A stretch of DNA of 64,000 nt from Globisporangium splendens (Eukaryota; Oomycota; Peronosporomycetes; Pythiales; Pythiaceae): contig VFIW01000067.1 in assembly GCA_006386115.1 (NCBI GenBank), forward strand, positions 62,001 to 126,000. The letters are read 5' to 3'. Under the pieces are notes generated by a model. The model was not told where the DNA came from, made no database searches, and saw nothing but the letters and a program-made list of their open reading frames with translations. The translations under genes and the position numbers were made by a program. Within the stretch, counting starts at the first letter, position 1. Each line of letters starts with the position of its first letter. Below, piece after piece: positions 10,332-21,655 of this stretch.

Positions 10332-12104
10332 ATGGCGGACGTGGGTGTGGAGAAGAAGCTCGGCATGAGTCTCGACCAGATCGCGGACGAGCGCAAGCAC
10401 GAGAACAGCAGCTACCACGGCAACAGCAGCAGCCTTCGCGACGCCAGTCCGCGCCGCGGCGCGTCATCAGTCCACAGCAGCAGCAATCCGGCGGCATACA
10501 GCGACCACCATCACCATGATAACAACAGCAACAGTCCGCGCGGCCACCACTACCACGCGGGCGGCCACAACAACAACAGCTACGCAGGCGGCAAGACCAA
10601 GAACACGTGTGTGTGCGTATAGTGTCTGCATTTGTCGTATTGTGTACTCACTATGTGTGTGGTTGCTGGACGTGATGTGCTGTAACAGGAGGCGCGCTGA
10701 TCGCATTGCGAGCTCGGCGCCGTACCAGTCGCGTGGACCACGTTTCGGCAATGGTAATGGTGTCGTGGTTAGCGCTCTCTGTGTGTGTGCTTGTGCTTGC
10801 GGCGCTGCTGCGAGCGTTGCGATTGGATGGTGCTGGTGATCATCTAACGCATGCCCGCGTTCGATTGATTGCTTGTTGTTTCTGTTATAGGAAACCATGC
10901 GAGCGAGCACAATCCTGCGGATTCGGGTGCCATGCGCCGCGTGTACGTTGGGAACCTGTCCTGGGGCGTGACGTGGCAGATGCTGAAGGACCACATGCGC
11001 TCGGTCGGCAACGTGGAGCACGTCGACATCCTCGAGTCGAATGGCCGCTCCAAGGGCTGCGCGATCGTCACGTTTGCGCACCAGACGTTTGCGCAGCTGG
11101 CCGTCATGAAGCTGAACGACACGGAGCTCGACGGACGCAAGATCTTTGTGCGCATGGACCGCGAAGAGCAGTTCGTGCCGCAGGCGCGTCCCAGCAAAGG
11201 ATGCCGAGTGTACGTCGGCAACCTCTCGTGGAACGTCAAGTGGCAGGACCTCAAGGACCACATGAAGCAGGCGGGCGTCGTCGTCCACGCTGACGGTATG
11301 GCGATTATATGCAAATCGAAGAGTTTTATGCAATTATGCATCATCGTGTGTCTTGTTGCTGTTTTATGTAGTGCTGGAGGAAGCTGGTGGCCGCTCCAAG
11401 GGCTGCGGATTGGTCGAGTACGGATCTCCCGAGGAAGCGCAACATGCGATCCGGACACTCAACGACTCGCAGCTCGATGGACGAATGATCTTCGTGCGTG
11501 AAGATCGCGAGCCAGAGGGAGGCAGCATCTCGATGATCGCGAAGCGCACGATGATGAGCCGCGGTGGAGGCATGGGTGGCGGACGGTTCGGACACGGTGG
11601 TCCACCCATGTACCCACCGCCCCCGCACATGCATCAGTACCCTCCTCCTCACGTTCATCAGCTACAAGAGTATATGCATCCTGTGCCGCCGCAGTACCCT
11701 ATGGGTGGAGGCGATGGTCGTCAACTCTACATCGGAAATGTGAGTCTGTTTACCTGCTTGCGGTCATGGAATCATGTGCTTATTGCTGCTTGTGCTTGAC
11801 AATGCTTAGCTACCATGGGAAACGAACTGGCAGAGTCTGAAGGACCTGTTCCGTACCGTTGGCGATGTCGAGCGGTCAGAGATCGCGGAATTTCCCGACG
11901 GCAAGTCGCGCGGCTTTGGTATCATACGGTTTTACAACCCGCAGGATGCATGGTTAGCCATCGGTACGTGCTATGCTTCAGTTTGATCCTGTTGTTAAAG
12001 GGAGCAACTGCCTAAAGTGTCAACTTTGCTGGATAGATCGGTTCAATGGTGCGGAGATTAATGGTCGTGTGATTGAAGTTCGCCTCGATCGACGTGGGCA
12101 GTAA
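10332..12104 (+). CDS. Three-RRM RNA-binding protein with ALYREF-like N-terminal motif
   Basis: Six exons (10332-10606, 10689-10753, 10891-11295, 11372-11739, 11810-11963, 12037-12104), all phase-consistent, encode 444 residues. Three RRMs are clear: RNP2 motifs VYVGNLSW, VYVGNLSW and LYIGNLPW; RNP1 motifs SKGCAIVTF, SKGCGLVEY and SRGFGIIRF, at about residues 127-200, 214-290 and 365-444. The linker before RRM3 is Met/Gly/Pro/His-rich. The arrangement resembles hnRNP M and yeast Gbp2/Hrb1, which package nuclear mRNA. Residues 9-19 (KKLGMSLDQIADE) resemble the UAP56-binding motif of ALYREF (MSLDDII), suggesting a link to the TREX mRNA-export complex; this is inference. The region after residue 40 is His/Asn/Ser-rich and low-complexity. 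Confidence 0.88.
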
Positions 12105-12398
12105 GGAAGCACCGCGTGAGGCGTGTATACGAGGTAAAATGCAGCAATGTGGAGACCGACAGTAGGGTGAAATAGATGAAGGTGTGCCAGCGAGAACGAT
12201 ACGCACGAACGGACAGATGAACGATGTGTGTCCACCATATTGGGAAGGAGTTTGGTTTTTGTGTATTCTTCATATATTAGGTCGTTCCATTGCCCCCTCG
12301 ACTGGCATTGTCTGGGTCCATCAAGCAGATGCAGCCATTCAGAAAAAAATGCTCGCGTGATCGCCTATCCAAGCGCCACGACAAGTCGAGTGATACTC

Positions 12399-12515
12399 CT
12401 AGTCGTCCCAGTAGTCCCAGTCATTCCATTTTGCTACATGAAAGTCCGCTTTCTTCTCGTCGCAAAGCGATACCCAGGACAATCGATGAGCGAGATGAGT
12501 GGTTATGCTTGGAGA
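12399..12515 (-). pseudogene. Broken minus-strand copy of the DVAKWDEWD gene family
   Basis: Minus-strand translation includes THLAHRLSWVSLC directly followed by EKKADFHVAKWNDWD. The same two blocks occur in the intact gene at 27787-28521, where about 60 residues separate them. The fragment therefore carries an internal deletion and lacks the rest of the protein. It lies only about 240 bp from a plus-strand fragment of the same family. Remnant status is clear from comparison within the window. Confidence 0.6.
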
Positions 12516-12753
12516 GATGTGAGACTTCTCACGCGAGTGATGGTCGCTCAACAATGCCACGATCGATGAATGATGCTCCAACATCCATGAGTGATGGTTC
12601 GGTCGAAAGCCAAATTCTGGGTCCAGCACTCAATTCCTCCAACTCAGAGAAGACGATGGCACATAATAACACCAGGGACATCGCATGGGAGTGGAATGGC
12701 CACTCTGTCTGACGATAAACTTGCTACACTGCAGGTTTTTCTTTATTGGTCGC

Positions 12754-13225
12754 CAGGAGTTCGCCACTACCGACAAGTCAACAGACAAAGAAGAATGGAT
12801 GTTTGACGTCGCGAAATGGGACGAGTGGGATCACAATGAACACTGTCCATTCTCTCGTGGTGTTTGGATGGGAGACTACACCAGCATTCTCGACGGCTAC
12901 GTCCAGTTGAATATCCTACTGATGAACCCTGGAAAAGTACCGGCCATGATCATTTACGACAGTTGGGAAACTCGAAATGGACACACAAGGGCGATGCAGG
13001 TTCTCTGTGGCTGGTGAGACGAACTCACCCCCGACTTCCTCGCGAACCATATCCGCCAGGTATTTGACAAGCGCCGTCGCCTCAAGCCACTCACGGAGGA
13101 AATGCTGCAGGTTTTCCGCACTGCTGTTTCGCTGCTTGTACAGCATCAGTGGTGGAAACCGTGCACTCGACCTCGAGTTCATAGCGAGTCAGCTTTGGCT
13201 TGACTTTGTAAGAATCCGCGAAAAG
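12754..13225 (+). pseudogene. Degenerate plus-strand copy of the DVAKWDEWD gene family
   Basis: The translation tracks the intact protein encoded at 27787-28521: EFATTDKSTDKEEWMFDVAK, then GVWMGDYTSILDGYVQLNILL, then an in-frame TGA at 13015-13017, then PDFLANHIRQVFDKRRRLKP, then a frame change near 13110-13120 before LFRCLYSISGGNRALDLEF. One stop and one frameshift in otherwise recognisable sequence mark a pseudogene. Flanking DNA from 12105 to 12398 and from 13226 to 13431 shows nothing else I can support. Confidence 0.7.
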
Positions 13226-13431
13226 ATGGCGTATGCTCTTCAGACTTTTCCAGAAGCACGTACTAGTAGAGCGTACTCTATGACGATCAATGTATGCGCA
13301 CTGTTCAAATTATTCATTCGCAAGCACTGTAAAGCAATTCGGTTCAACGACATGCGGCTTTGTCACAAATGGAGATGATGACAATATGTTCGCTGACGCG
13401 TACGCAAGACCACAGCTTCTGCTGATGACTC

Positions 13432-15112
13432 CTAGAAACTCTTGAATGTGCTGACCTGAGGCGTGATTCGCCAGGTCGTGTACTGCCATCAAACCAACAA
13501 AACGATGCAAAAACAAATGGTCAGTACACGCGCCATAGATGCATAGCTTTCTAAAGCAAACTATTGATACAATCTCGTAAATGCAGGAGCGCACCTGTCG
13601 GAGTTCTTCGATAAATGCTGCGGAGGGCTTCTCTGCCGAGCTCGGGATCAACGCCAAGTCGACTTCGTCGATCTCGCCAATGTAGAACTGCTTCAAGTAC
13701 CGGAACGACTGGCGGCTCGAGTGGTAAATCTCAAACATGACCGTGCAGTCGACATTCACGGCTTGCTCGGGGATGATAATCGAGCCACCAGGATGCTCGG
13801 GAAGCCACCGCGTGACGTCAAAGACCATGCCGAGCATCACGAGCCACACTTCGCCGCTGTTGTTGCGGCGCACGACTTCCTGCCACCGGATCGATTCCTT
13901 GCGCACGCGCGTCTCGAATTCGCCGAGTCGTTTCTGACACACTTCTTGCAATCCGATGCAGCCCACTTTCGTCGCCGCGGTCAGCAGATCCTCAGCGTGG
14001 GACGGATCAAATTGGAACTCCGTGCCATCGTTGCGCGCTTCGTGCTCCAGGTACAACAGCACGCGATCAAACGTGAGGCAGTCGATATCGACTTCAATAG
14101 TCGTCGACGAGTCCCTGTGCACACCCTTGCCCGAGAGCACGGCCGACGAGAGCTTGATGCACGGGAACAGCAGTTTCTTCTTCACCGGGAACTCTTCCTC
14201 GTCATTCGTGACGACCGTGACGACGTCCGTGCGTTGCGACGCCAGGCTGCTCGTCGTCGAGAACACGGACGCGTTCAATAGCTCGAAGGACGTATCGTTC
14301 TCACTACTATCCGCCGACACAAACACTTGCGTTTCTTCGTCGACGATGCCGCGGAACGAGTCCGGCATCGTGAACTCGGTCTCGGACTCGTCCTCCGCGT
14401 CGATCTCCAGCACGCGCACAAAGTACTCGTGGCCGTCCTTGTAGGTCAGCACCAGGCGCTCGTTCTCCGTCAGGATGCGCTGCCACGTGTACTTGGCGAA
14501 CGCGGCCGCGAAGTCCTTAGCGTCCGCCACAACCTTAGCCGGCACAGCGTCTGCAGTCTCTTCTTCGTTGTCATCTTCATCCCCCTCCTCGTCACTATCA
14601 TCAACACTGCGCTGCACGGACTTCGCTGGCAACGGCCGGATCTCGATGGCGATCGCGTTGATCGTCGGCACTTTTTCCTGGAACAGCGTCCACTGCTCGA
14701 CCTGCCCGACGCACAACTCCAAGTTGATCATCTGCACCTGCGAGAGCGCGACGCGGCCGCGCGGCACTGCATTGCACGCGCGCACGGGGATCACGAACTG
14801 CGCGTACATGCGCGGGAAAATGAACTCGGTGCGCGTCGCGATGTCGTCGGCACTGGCGCCGTCCAGCAGCGTGGGGAAGTCGTCCGGATGCAGCAACGCG
14901 CAGAACCGGACCGCGCTCGCATCCACGCTCACCAGCTCGTCCAGCGCCATCACGCGCAGCGACTGCGAGTACATGCGCAGCGGCTCGGCGCTCTCGCCCT
15001 CCTTGAGCTTCTTGGCGCGCAGCGCCGCTGTGATCGCGGGCGCGCGGATCTCGCCCGCCTGGTTGTTGTTCGCTGTCCACGGCATCTTGTTGCTGCTTTC
15101 TGGTGGTGACAC
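13432..15112 (-). CDS. NSF-N-like / BTB-like / cytochrome b5 domain fusion
   Basis: Large exon 15112-13595 plus a short last exon 13482-13432 after a 112-nt intron (GTGCGC...GGCAG) give 521 residues; without splicing the frame runs on to 13310. Residues about 40-250 resemble the two-part N-domain of NSF/CDC48-type ATPases (PRGRVALSQVQMINLELCVGQ; later FAKYTWQRILTENERLVLTY), but there is no ATPase domain. Residues 300-400 look BTB/POZ-like (LLFPCIKLSSAVLSG; TFDRVLLYLEH; LTAATKVGCIGLQEVCQKRL). Residues 415-490 are a cytochrome b5 fold with HPGG and a second His in IYHSSRQSFRYLKQFYIGEI, the two expected haem ligands. Acidic residues separate the parts. Function unknown; a haem-binding adaptor is one reading. 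The start could also be ATG 15085. Confidence 0.75.
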
Positions 15113-15467
15113 TGCTGCTCAGAAATGCGTGCCACGAAACAGCGTTGATTTAGATGAGTGCCAGCTCCTTGTTAGCTGGTAAATACACCTTGCATAGCAC
15201 AAGATGTAGTCATTTTGTATGACAATTTTTGTATTTGAGCAGAAGACACTGCTAATTACGACCTAATTGAAGGCGATTTGAATGGGACACACACAGAATA
15301 ACGATGCAATAACACCAAAATGGGTCTACTCTTTAGGTTTTCCGTGTGTTTCTGTCTACCATTAAACCACATTACTACTACTACTCAGGGGTTTGTGCGC
15401 ACGCAAACCTGTGTCCGCACAATATGACAGATCGCCATGGATGACGACTCTCCACGAACCTTGCGGC
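15113..15467. other. Gap between two minus-strand genes
   Basis: AT-richer non-coding DNA upstream of the cytochrome b5 fusion and downstream of arginase, which lies to its right on the same strand. It should hold the arginase 3' end and the fusion gene's promoter. No motif stands out. Confidence 0.4.
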
Positions 15468-16528
15468 TTAGAGGATGCGGTTGCCGAGCGCCGAGGAGAT
15501 CAGCAGCAGCGCCATGTCGACCGTGAGCTGCGCGCCCGTGCCTGGCGAGAGCGTCGGGTTCACTTCGACCATGTCGAGACCGCAGAGCAAGTTGGTCTCG
15601 GCCACGGCTTCCGCGACGTAGTGCGCCTCTCGCCACGTGAGACCGCCACGCACCTTCGTGCCCGTGGACGGCGCGAGCAGCGGGTCCACAGCGTCAATGT
15701 CGTAGCTCATGTGCAATGGACGCTCCTTCTGGCCACAGAGGTGATCGAGCGCCATTTCCATGGTCTTGCCGATGCCGTAGCGGTCGACTTCCTGCATCGA
15801 GAACGCCTTGATGCCGAGGTCGCGGATGATGCGACGCTCGCCCGCATCGACGTCGCGCAGACCAATGTACACGAGTTGGTCCGGGTTCATCGTCGGTCCG
15901 TTCGCCAACCACTCGAAACCAGGGACCTTGGAGCTGTCCACCAAGCCCTTCATGACGAAGGAGATCGGCATGCCGTGCATGTTGCCCGAGCCCGAGCATT
16001 CCGGAGTGTTGATATCCGCGTGCGCATCCACCCAGATCACGCCGGCGTCAGGGTGCACCGAGAGCAGACCTGCCAAGGAACCGGCGCCGATCGTGTGGTC
16101 ACCACCGAGCACCAAGCAGAACTTGCCTTCGCTGGCTTTCTGCTCGTAGATCTCCTTGATCTGACGCAAGCCATTGCCGACTGAAAAAGACGAAAGCACA
16201 TTAGAGTCTGAGCAGACAAGAGCATCAGGCACAAATATAGCAGCAAGCATACCTGGGAAGCTATGCTTGGCGCGGCCGTAGCGAGGGTCGAGCGTTGGGT
16301 CGTTCTTGGTCGGTGGCACAAACGCAAGGTTGCCGGTCTCTTCAACCGACCAGCCGAGGTCCACGAGCACCTTGTGGAGTCCTATTGCACACAACACCAA
16401 CAGAACGTACGTCCATGAGTCTCTAATGCATCAGAATGACACGGCATTTACATATCGAATCACTCACCGGCTTCGCGCAGGAGGTCTGGACCGGTATCCG
16501 TTCCGAGCAATGGCTGACCATCTACACA

Positions 16529-16559
<31 letters not shown>

Positions 16560-16802
16560 TCACATCAGCACAAGTCCATTCCCCCGTCAGACAGCACTGC
16601 AGAGAGCGCGCGTACGGGTCATCGGCGCGCCGATCACAGCCACAGTCTGTGGGAGCTGCAGGTGCTTGTTGGCGAGCTCGGAGGCGTGGCGCTGCGGACG
16701 CACTTCGTCCCACGCGCGCGTGGGCGTCGAGTTGATGAAGCGCTGCTGCGCGAGCGCGCGGCTGCGGAGGAGCGCGCGGAGGGGCTTGGTGGCGTGGGCC
16801 AT
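15468..16802 (-). CDS. Arginase, probably mitochondrial
   Basis: Hydrolyses L-arginine to ornithine and urea with a dinuclear manganese centre. Four exons (16802-16616, 16521-16468, 16381-16253, 16180-15468) join in phase to 360 residues. All metal-site motifs are present: GGDHTIG, DAHADINTPECSGSGNMHG and SYDIDAVDPLLAPSTGT. The N-terminus reads GAPMTHGQPLLGTDTGPDLL across the first junction, as in other arginases. The first 30 residues (MAHATKPLRALLRSRALAQQ and on) are Arg/Ala-rich without acids, typical of a mitochondrial presequence. A CA/TG microsatellite lies in intron 1. Confidence 0.93.
16527..16557. repeat. CA dinucleotide microsatellite in arginase intron 1
   Basis: An uninterrupted run of about 13 CA units, lying next to the 3' splice site of the intron on the minus strand, where it reads as TG. 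Confidence 0.9.
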
Positions 16803-18111
16803 GGCTGCTGCTTGAGTGACGTGTGCGGTTGCTGGCTAATCGGCAAGTGAACAGAGAGAGTCTTTCGTCGTCGTCGTCGAGTGTGTCCGTCATGATGACC
16901 TGGCGCATCTCATAGGAGCGCGAAGGACGAGGACGATTTTATTCTGTCTGATAGGGTAGTTTGAGAGTGATGGTGTTTATGAGTGGAATACTGTAGAAGA
17001 GATGTCCCTGGAGTCCAGACAGTTTCGAAAGTGACTTGACTTCAGTATGTGCTGATTTGAGGACATTGATGGCTTTGAGAGTGACTTGGTTTCACTATGT
17101 CACGTTGACAAAATGATATTTAGGACCCAACAATAGGGTACACACAGCAGTACAGTCGACGACGCTCGACGTTAAACGCCAACTTTACATGCCTTTCCTC
17201 ATGCACATTTCTGCATCGGAACCACACACACACACACCAAGTCTCTCGACGCACTTGAATGCACTCGACTCGACTCATTTCCAACAGCAGCACTAATGAG
17301 AATGAGTGGTGGGTGTGCATGCATGTGCACTCTCTTGGATTACGTGCGCTGCACGTTGAACCATCGGCTGCGCGATTGCCACCACCCGAGTTGCAGCAAG
17401 CTCGACGGTGCAAAGAAAGGGGAACATAGACGGTCCGTTTATGAGAGACTTTTATGAGAGACTTTTGGGTTTTATGAGAGACTTCCGACGCGTCCTTTTT
17501 CTGGCACTGACGCTGAAGCTATCTCTCCCAAACTGCAACGAATACTCTTTAAATCACATACCCTGTTTAATACGATGGTATGTTGAAAGTGGGTGTGCAT
17601 ACACTGGTATAGTGACGGGACCTGTGGTAGCCTAATATGTGCATGCAGTTGACCTTGCAAGCAGCGCGATTGGATGAGTCAAAGATTCTCCTCACGAGCG
17701 GGAGCATGGAGCAGTCCTGCTTGCCCATGGAGAGCAACGTGGACTTGATTGAGGATCCTCGGCTGTGCATGAGTTTGTGTGCGAGTTTGCGGGTTCTCAG
17801 CTGTTCTCTCGACTCAACAACCGATTTGTGCACCCTGACGACTTGAAAAAGACAGGCACGTCTCGCTCTCTGTTGAACCACATCCCAAGTGCTTTCTTGT
17901 CTGTTACAACGCGGATCCACACTGTGGCTCCAGTTGCAATGCAATCGCTATTGGCAAAAGCCGCGCTTCACTGGTACGGCTCGAGCGCATTGTGGTGACT
18001 CAAAGCCTAGATGGATCCGTTTTGACTCGGCGTCAAGCATTCTATTGACCTGTAGAGAACCGAGTCTCGTCTCGATCACAATCCAAGTGGCTGTGCTGAC
18101 AACACACTACA
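16803..18111. other. 1.3-kb gap with short repeats and an orphan coding-like patch
   Basis: Three copies of TTATGAGAGACTT lie at about 17438-17483. From 17636 to 18045 the plus strand has short open frames of protein-like composition (LTLQAARLDESKILLTSGSM; later VEPHPKCFLVCYNADPHCGS and IGKSRASLVRLERIVVTQSL) that do not connect in one frame. They may be an unrecognised small spliced gene or a decayed one. I cannot identify the family. Confidence 0.35.
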
Positions 18112-19380
18112 CTACTTTTTGGTTTTCTTCTTGCTGTGGTTCAGTGTCGAGGCTGCGAGGAATCCACCTTCTTCCAGAGTCTCCCGAGCCGCGGTGTTGA
18201 TATGCTTGAAGCGGTCTGGTCCGAGCAAGATGCCTCCAAACCAGCGCGTGACGACCACGGCGACGTTCTCGACCTTGGTGAGTTCGAGCAAGTGCGAGAG
18301 CTTGCTGCCCGCAGCGTCTTCGCCGTCCTCGTCGTTATCCTTGATGACAAAGTCGCCAACGATGCGGTACGCGAGCATATTGTGGATCGCGCGTTCGATC
18401 TTCCGGTCGTCCATCAGAATCGCGAGAAACGAGCGCACATCTTCGACGCTGTGCACTGGACACGCGTGACCCTGGAACGTACTCTTGCGATCTGTGAACG
18501 GTTTCCCGTGGAAGATCAGAGGCGCGAGTCGCGCCTCACGTTCTGGATCGCGTACCAACTGCGCCGTTCGAACTCGTGGCCGCAGCGTCTGCGGATCCGA
18601 AACAAACGACACTGGTGGAACGTCGTCTTCTTCTTGTGCTTGCTCCAATGTACCACGGGATGCCTCCTGCACGCCTGCACTACGTGTTCCCTTCGAGTCG
18701 CTTATCGACAGCGACGACAGGTCCGCATCCTCGTCGTTAGCGTATACCTCTCGTACGCTTTCAATCCATTCATACAGGCACACCTGACCACTTGATCGCT
18801 GGAAGATCGTGTCCTATAGCAACATAATCGCACAAAGCATGTGTCAGTATGCCTCTAAATTCTCCACAGCGTGGCTGGCGTGACGTACGAGATCCTGCAG
18901 AATCTGATCGCGCTGCGCATTCGTGAGTCCAAAAGACTCGTATACTTCAGCCACAGGCGCGTCCGTGGTCGGGTACCCAAAGGGCAAGTGGATCAGCAAC
19001 TGGATCGCATGGCGACCCGGAATCGCGATCGTGAATACGCGAACTCCCTCGGCGTCGTCAAAGTTCGCCTTCAACTGGAACGCATCTTCATATATGGACT
19101 GCACACGCAGTCGTATGCGGTATAAATATGTAAATGCCACGCAAGGCAACGCTTTATGGCGACGCAATGGCGACAAGGACGAGCGCGTTGTGTAAACGTA
19201 CCTGGAGCACTTCGATCTCCTCTGTCTACAACAGCGAACACAGCGTCACAAGCAGCATTAGCATGTGGATATGCACAAGCGATGTCGACTACAGGCACGT
19301 GCGCGTTCCATTTCCAAGAGCGAACGGCAAATAAACGCACCTGGAGCTGGACGTTGAGCTCTCGTTCCTGCTCCGCCATG
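18112..19380 (-). CDS. IMPACT: IMPACT-like RWD protein (translation regulator)
   Basis: Four exons (19380-19342, 19225-19202, 19098-18868, 18813-18112) join in phase 0 throughout and encode 331 residues. An N-terminal RWD domain (EEIEVLQSIYEDAFQLKANF; FGYPTTDAPVAEVYES) precedes an acidic linker and the IMPACT/YigZ (UPF0029) domain: FTDRKSTFQGHACPVHSVED, AYRIVG, VVVTRWFGGILLGPDRFKHI. IMPACT and yeast Yih1 bind GCN1 through RWD and restrain GCN2 kinase in amino-acid starvation; the same job is inferred here. The second exon is a 24-nt micro-exon whose eight codons complete the RWD start, supporting it. A 54-nt intron with donor GTGGAG separates exons 3 and 4. Confidence 0.88.
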
Positions 19381-19542
19381 ATTGACACGCAAAAAACGGA
19401 AATGATCCACTTGTCTCCAACATCACATTATCAACCAGTCAAAACAGCCAACAGCACATTTTCATCCAATGAACAACGCTCTAATGCTGTTTGGTGCGAA
19501 CCACACTCGCACATATTTCGCGCCACCAACCCCAACGCAACA

Positions 19543-21329
19543 ATGACTGCGCAAGAGACCGATGCTGCGAGCCCCATGAGCGAGAAGAAGCGTGGCGGCG
19601 CGGACGCGGAGACGGCGTTCGCGCGCAAGAAGCAGCGCAAGAAGCACAAGGCGAGCGCCGCATTCGAGGGCGAGTGGGAGCGCTGCATGTTCAAGCTCGT
19701 GCGCAAGAACCGCTTCTGCAACATGGAAAGGTTGGCAATGCGTTCGTTTGTACAATGCAAACTGTGCGCAATAATGACAGTCGTCTGTGTGCTTACATGT
19801 AGAATCGCGGGTGCACAGTACTGCGGCAACCATTTACCAGCGGACGCCACTGTCTCCAGCAAGAAGGCGCAGAAGTTCAAAGCGCACACTCGCATGCGCG
19901 TGCCATGTCCCGTGGACAAGACCCACACGGTGTACGTGTACGACCTCGACAAGCACGTGCTCGTTTGCAACAAGGTGAAGGACGCCAACGCCATGAAGCT
20001 GCTGCCGTTCTACACCGAGAACATCAACTCGGGCACGCACGCAACCAAGGAGCGCAGCTCTGAGAAAGCTGTCAGTGAAGTCTCCACACAAGCAGCAAAC
20101 GATGAGGTTGCAACAGTGGATGGTGCTAATGAGCAAGGAGATCAGCAGGGACACACAGGACTCAGCGTACAAGAAGAACAAGGGTTGATCGGCAAACTGG
20201 TATGGATATGCTGCTGTTTCTGTGGTCTGTTGCCTCTAATCCGCTGCTTGTTTGCCTTGTGCAATGTAGGAGGCAATTGACTTTCCAGACCTTGTGCGCC
20301 GCATCCACGCGTCCTACGAGCGCTGCGTGGGCGAGATTCCGCTACAGAAGCTCAACCACACGTGCTGCGACGCTTTGTATGCAGAGAAGAAGGAGGCTGG
20401 TTCATCCAAGAACATCTTGCGCCATATCGAGCAGCAGGCATCGATTCTGGGTCATATGGAGCGCGTGCGACTGCTCGACGACGAATCCGCTACATTCGTG
20501 GAGCTCGGTGCGGGCCGCGGGATGCTCTCGTATGCGCTCGCGCAGCAGTTTCGCAGCAGCGTGTACGTGCTCATCGATCGCGCACATATGCGTGGGAAGG
20601 CTGATCGGTTCATCGAGAGCCTGGAAGCTTCTGCTCCGTCTGGATCAACGAAGCAAGTCGTGCGTGCGAAGATCGATATCCGCCACTTGAACTTTGCCGG
20701 CATGAAGGAAGTCCAGGAGAAGCCAGTAGTGTGCATGTCCAAGCATTTGTGCGGCGTCGCGACCGATCTGTCCCTGCGAGCAATCGCCCAGACATTACCA
20801 CGACCTTCCAGCAGCAGTAGCAGCAGCAGTGGTGAAAAACAAACTGGCGAGACAGAAGAAGCTTCGAAGCCAAGTGTGAGTCCGCTGTTCCATGGTCTCG
20901 CTGTTGCGCTTTGCTGTCACCACGTATGCGCGTGGGAGGACTACGTCAACCCAGCGTTCATCCTCGACCAGGGCTTCAAAGAGGAAGAGTTTGCGCTGCT
21001 CACGAGCATGTCGTCGTGGGCCACGTGCGGCATGGGGCTCGAGGGCGACGTCGTCGAGTACACGCTTGGCATCAGGTACGTTTATCCATCATCTTGTTCG
21101 TGTGTGGATAGATTTGATTCATCTCACTGACCATTTGCTTCTGGATATTGCAATGCGCTTGGTGTTCAACAGCAAACCGGATCGCGCGATCCTCGGACGA
21201 CGATGCAAACGCATTCTCGACGCCGGTCGCGCCGCGTACCTCGAGAAATTCCAACTGCACACGCAACTCGTGCACTACTGTGAGGAGGGCGACAGCATCG
21301 AGAACTGCCTGCTGCTCGCGTGGAAATAG
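19543..21329 (+). CDS. TRM13: TRM13 tRNA ribose 2'-O-methyltransferase
   Basis: Methylates the 2'-OH of nucleotide 4 in certain tRNAs using S-adenosylmethionine. Four exons (19543-19730, 19803-20199, 20270-21075, 21173-21329) join in phase to 515 residues. The CCCH finger spans the first junction (CMFKLVRKNRFCNMERIAGA then QYCGNH). A CHHC finger follows (VPCPVDKTHTVYVYDLDKHV then LVC). The methyltransferase has VELGAGRGMLSYALAQQ, CMSKHLCGVATDLSLRA and ALCCHHVCAWEDYVNPAF, the family's signatures. Lys-rich residues 15-40 may be a nuclear signal. A Ser run at 20809-20831 lies in an insertion. Ends 327 bp before the fumarase gene. Confidence 0.95.
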
Positions 21330-21602
21330 AGAGCAGGAAGCTCAAATTAACTGCAGTAGAAAAGAGCATTCGGCAATAGCCAAGTAGAGAGTCAAGTGCA
21401 TTGAGCAGAGAGGTTGCATTCACAAGGTGTCCTGGGTTGTCATTTTGGATCTGCAATGACTGGCGCGCTACATGCTGCCCCACACTCAAATCTGAGCCTA
21501 TTGCTGAGCAAAGTGTGTCGTGTGCCACATCTATTCCCGTTAATCCCTTCTATTATAAATCGCTTTGCAACTACATACACTTTCAATAGCATTCGCTGTT
21601 CA

Positions 21603-21610
21603 CTCATTCT
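21603..21610 (+). promoter_or_regulatory. Possible oomycete initiator element before fumarase
   Basis: CTCATTCT fits the oomycete initiator consensus YTCANTYY and sits about 46 bp upstream of the first fumarase ATG, a usual distance. Short motifs like this occur by chance, so this is only suggestive. Confidence 0.3.
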
Positions 21611-21655
21611 ATTACCTAATTAGCCTGTATAAATACATAGGTCTGCATTTATTGG

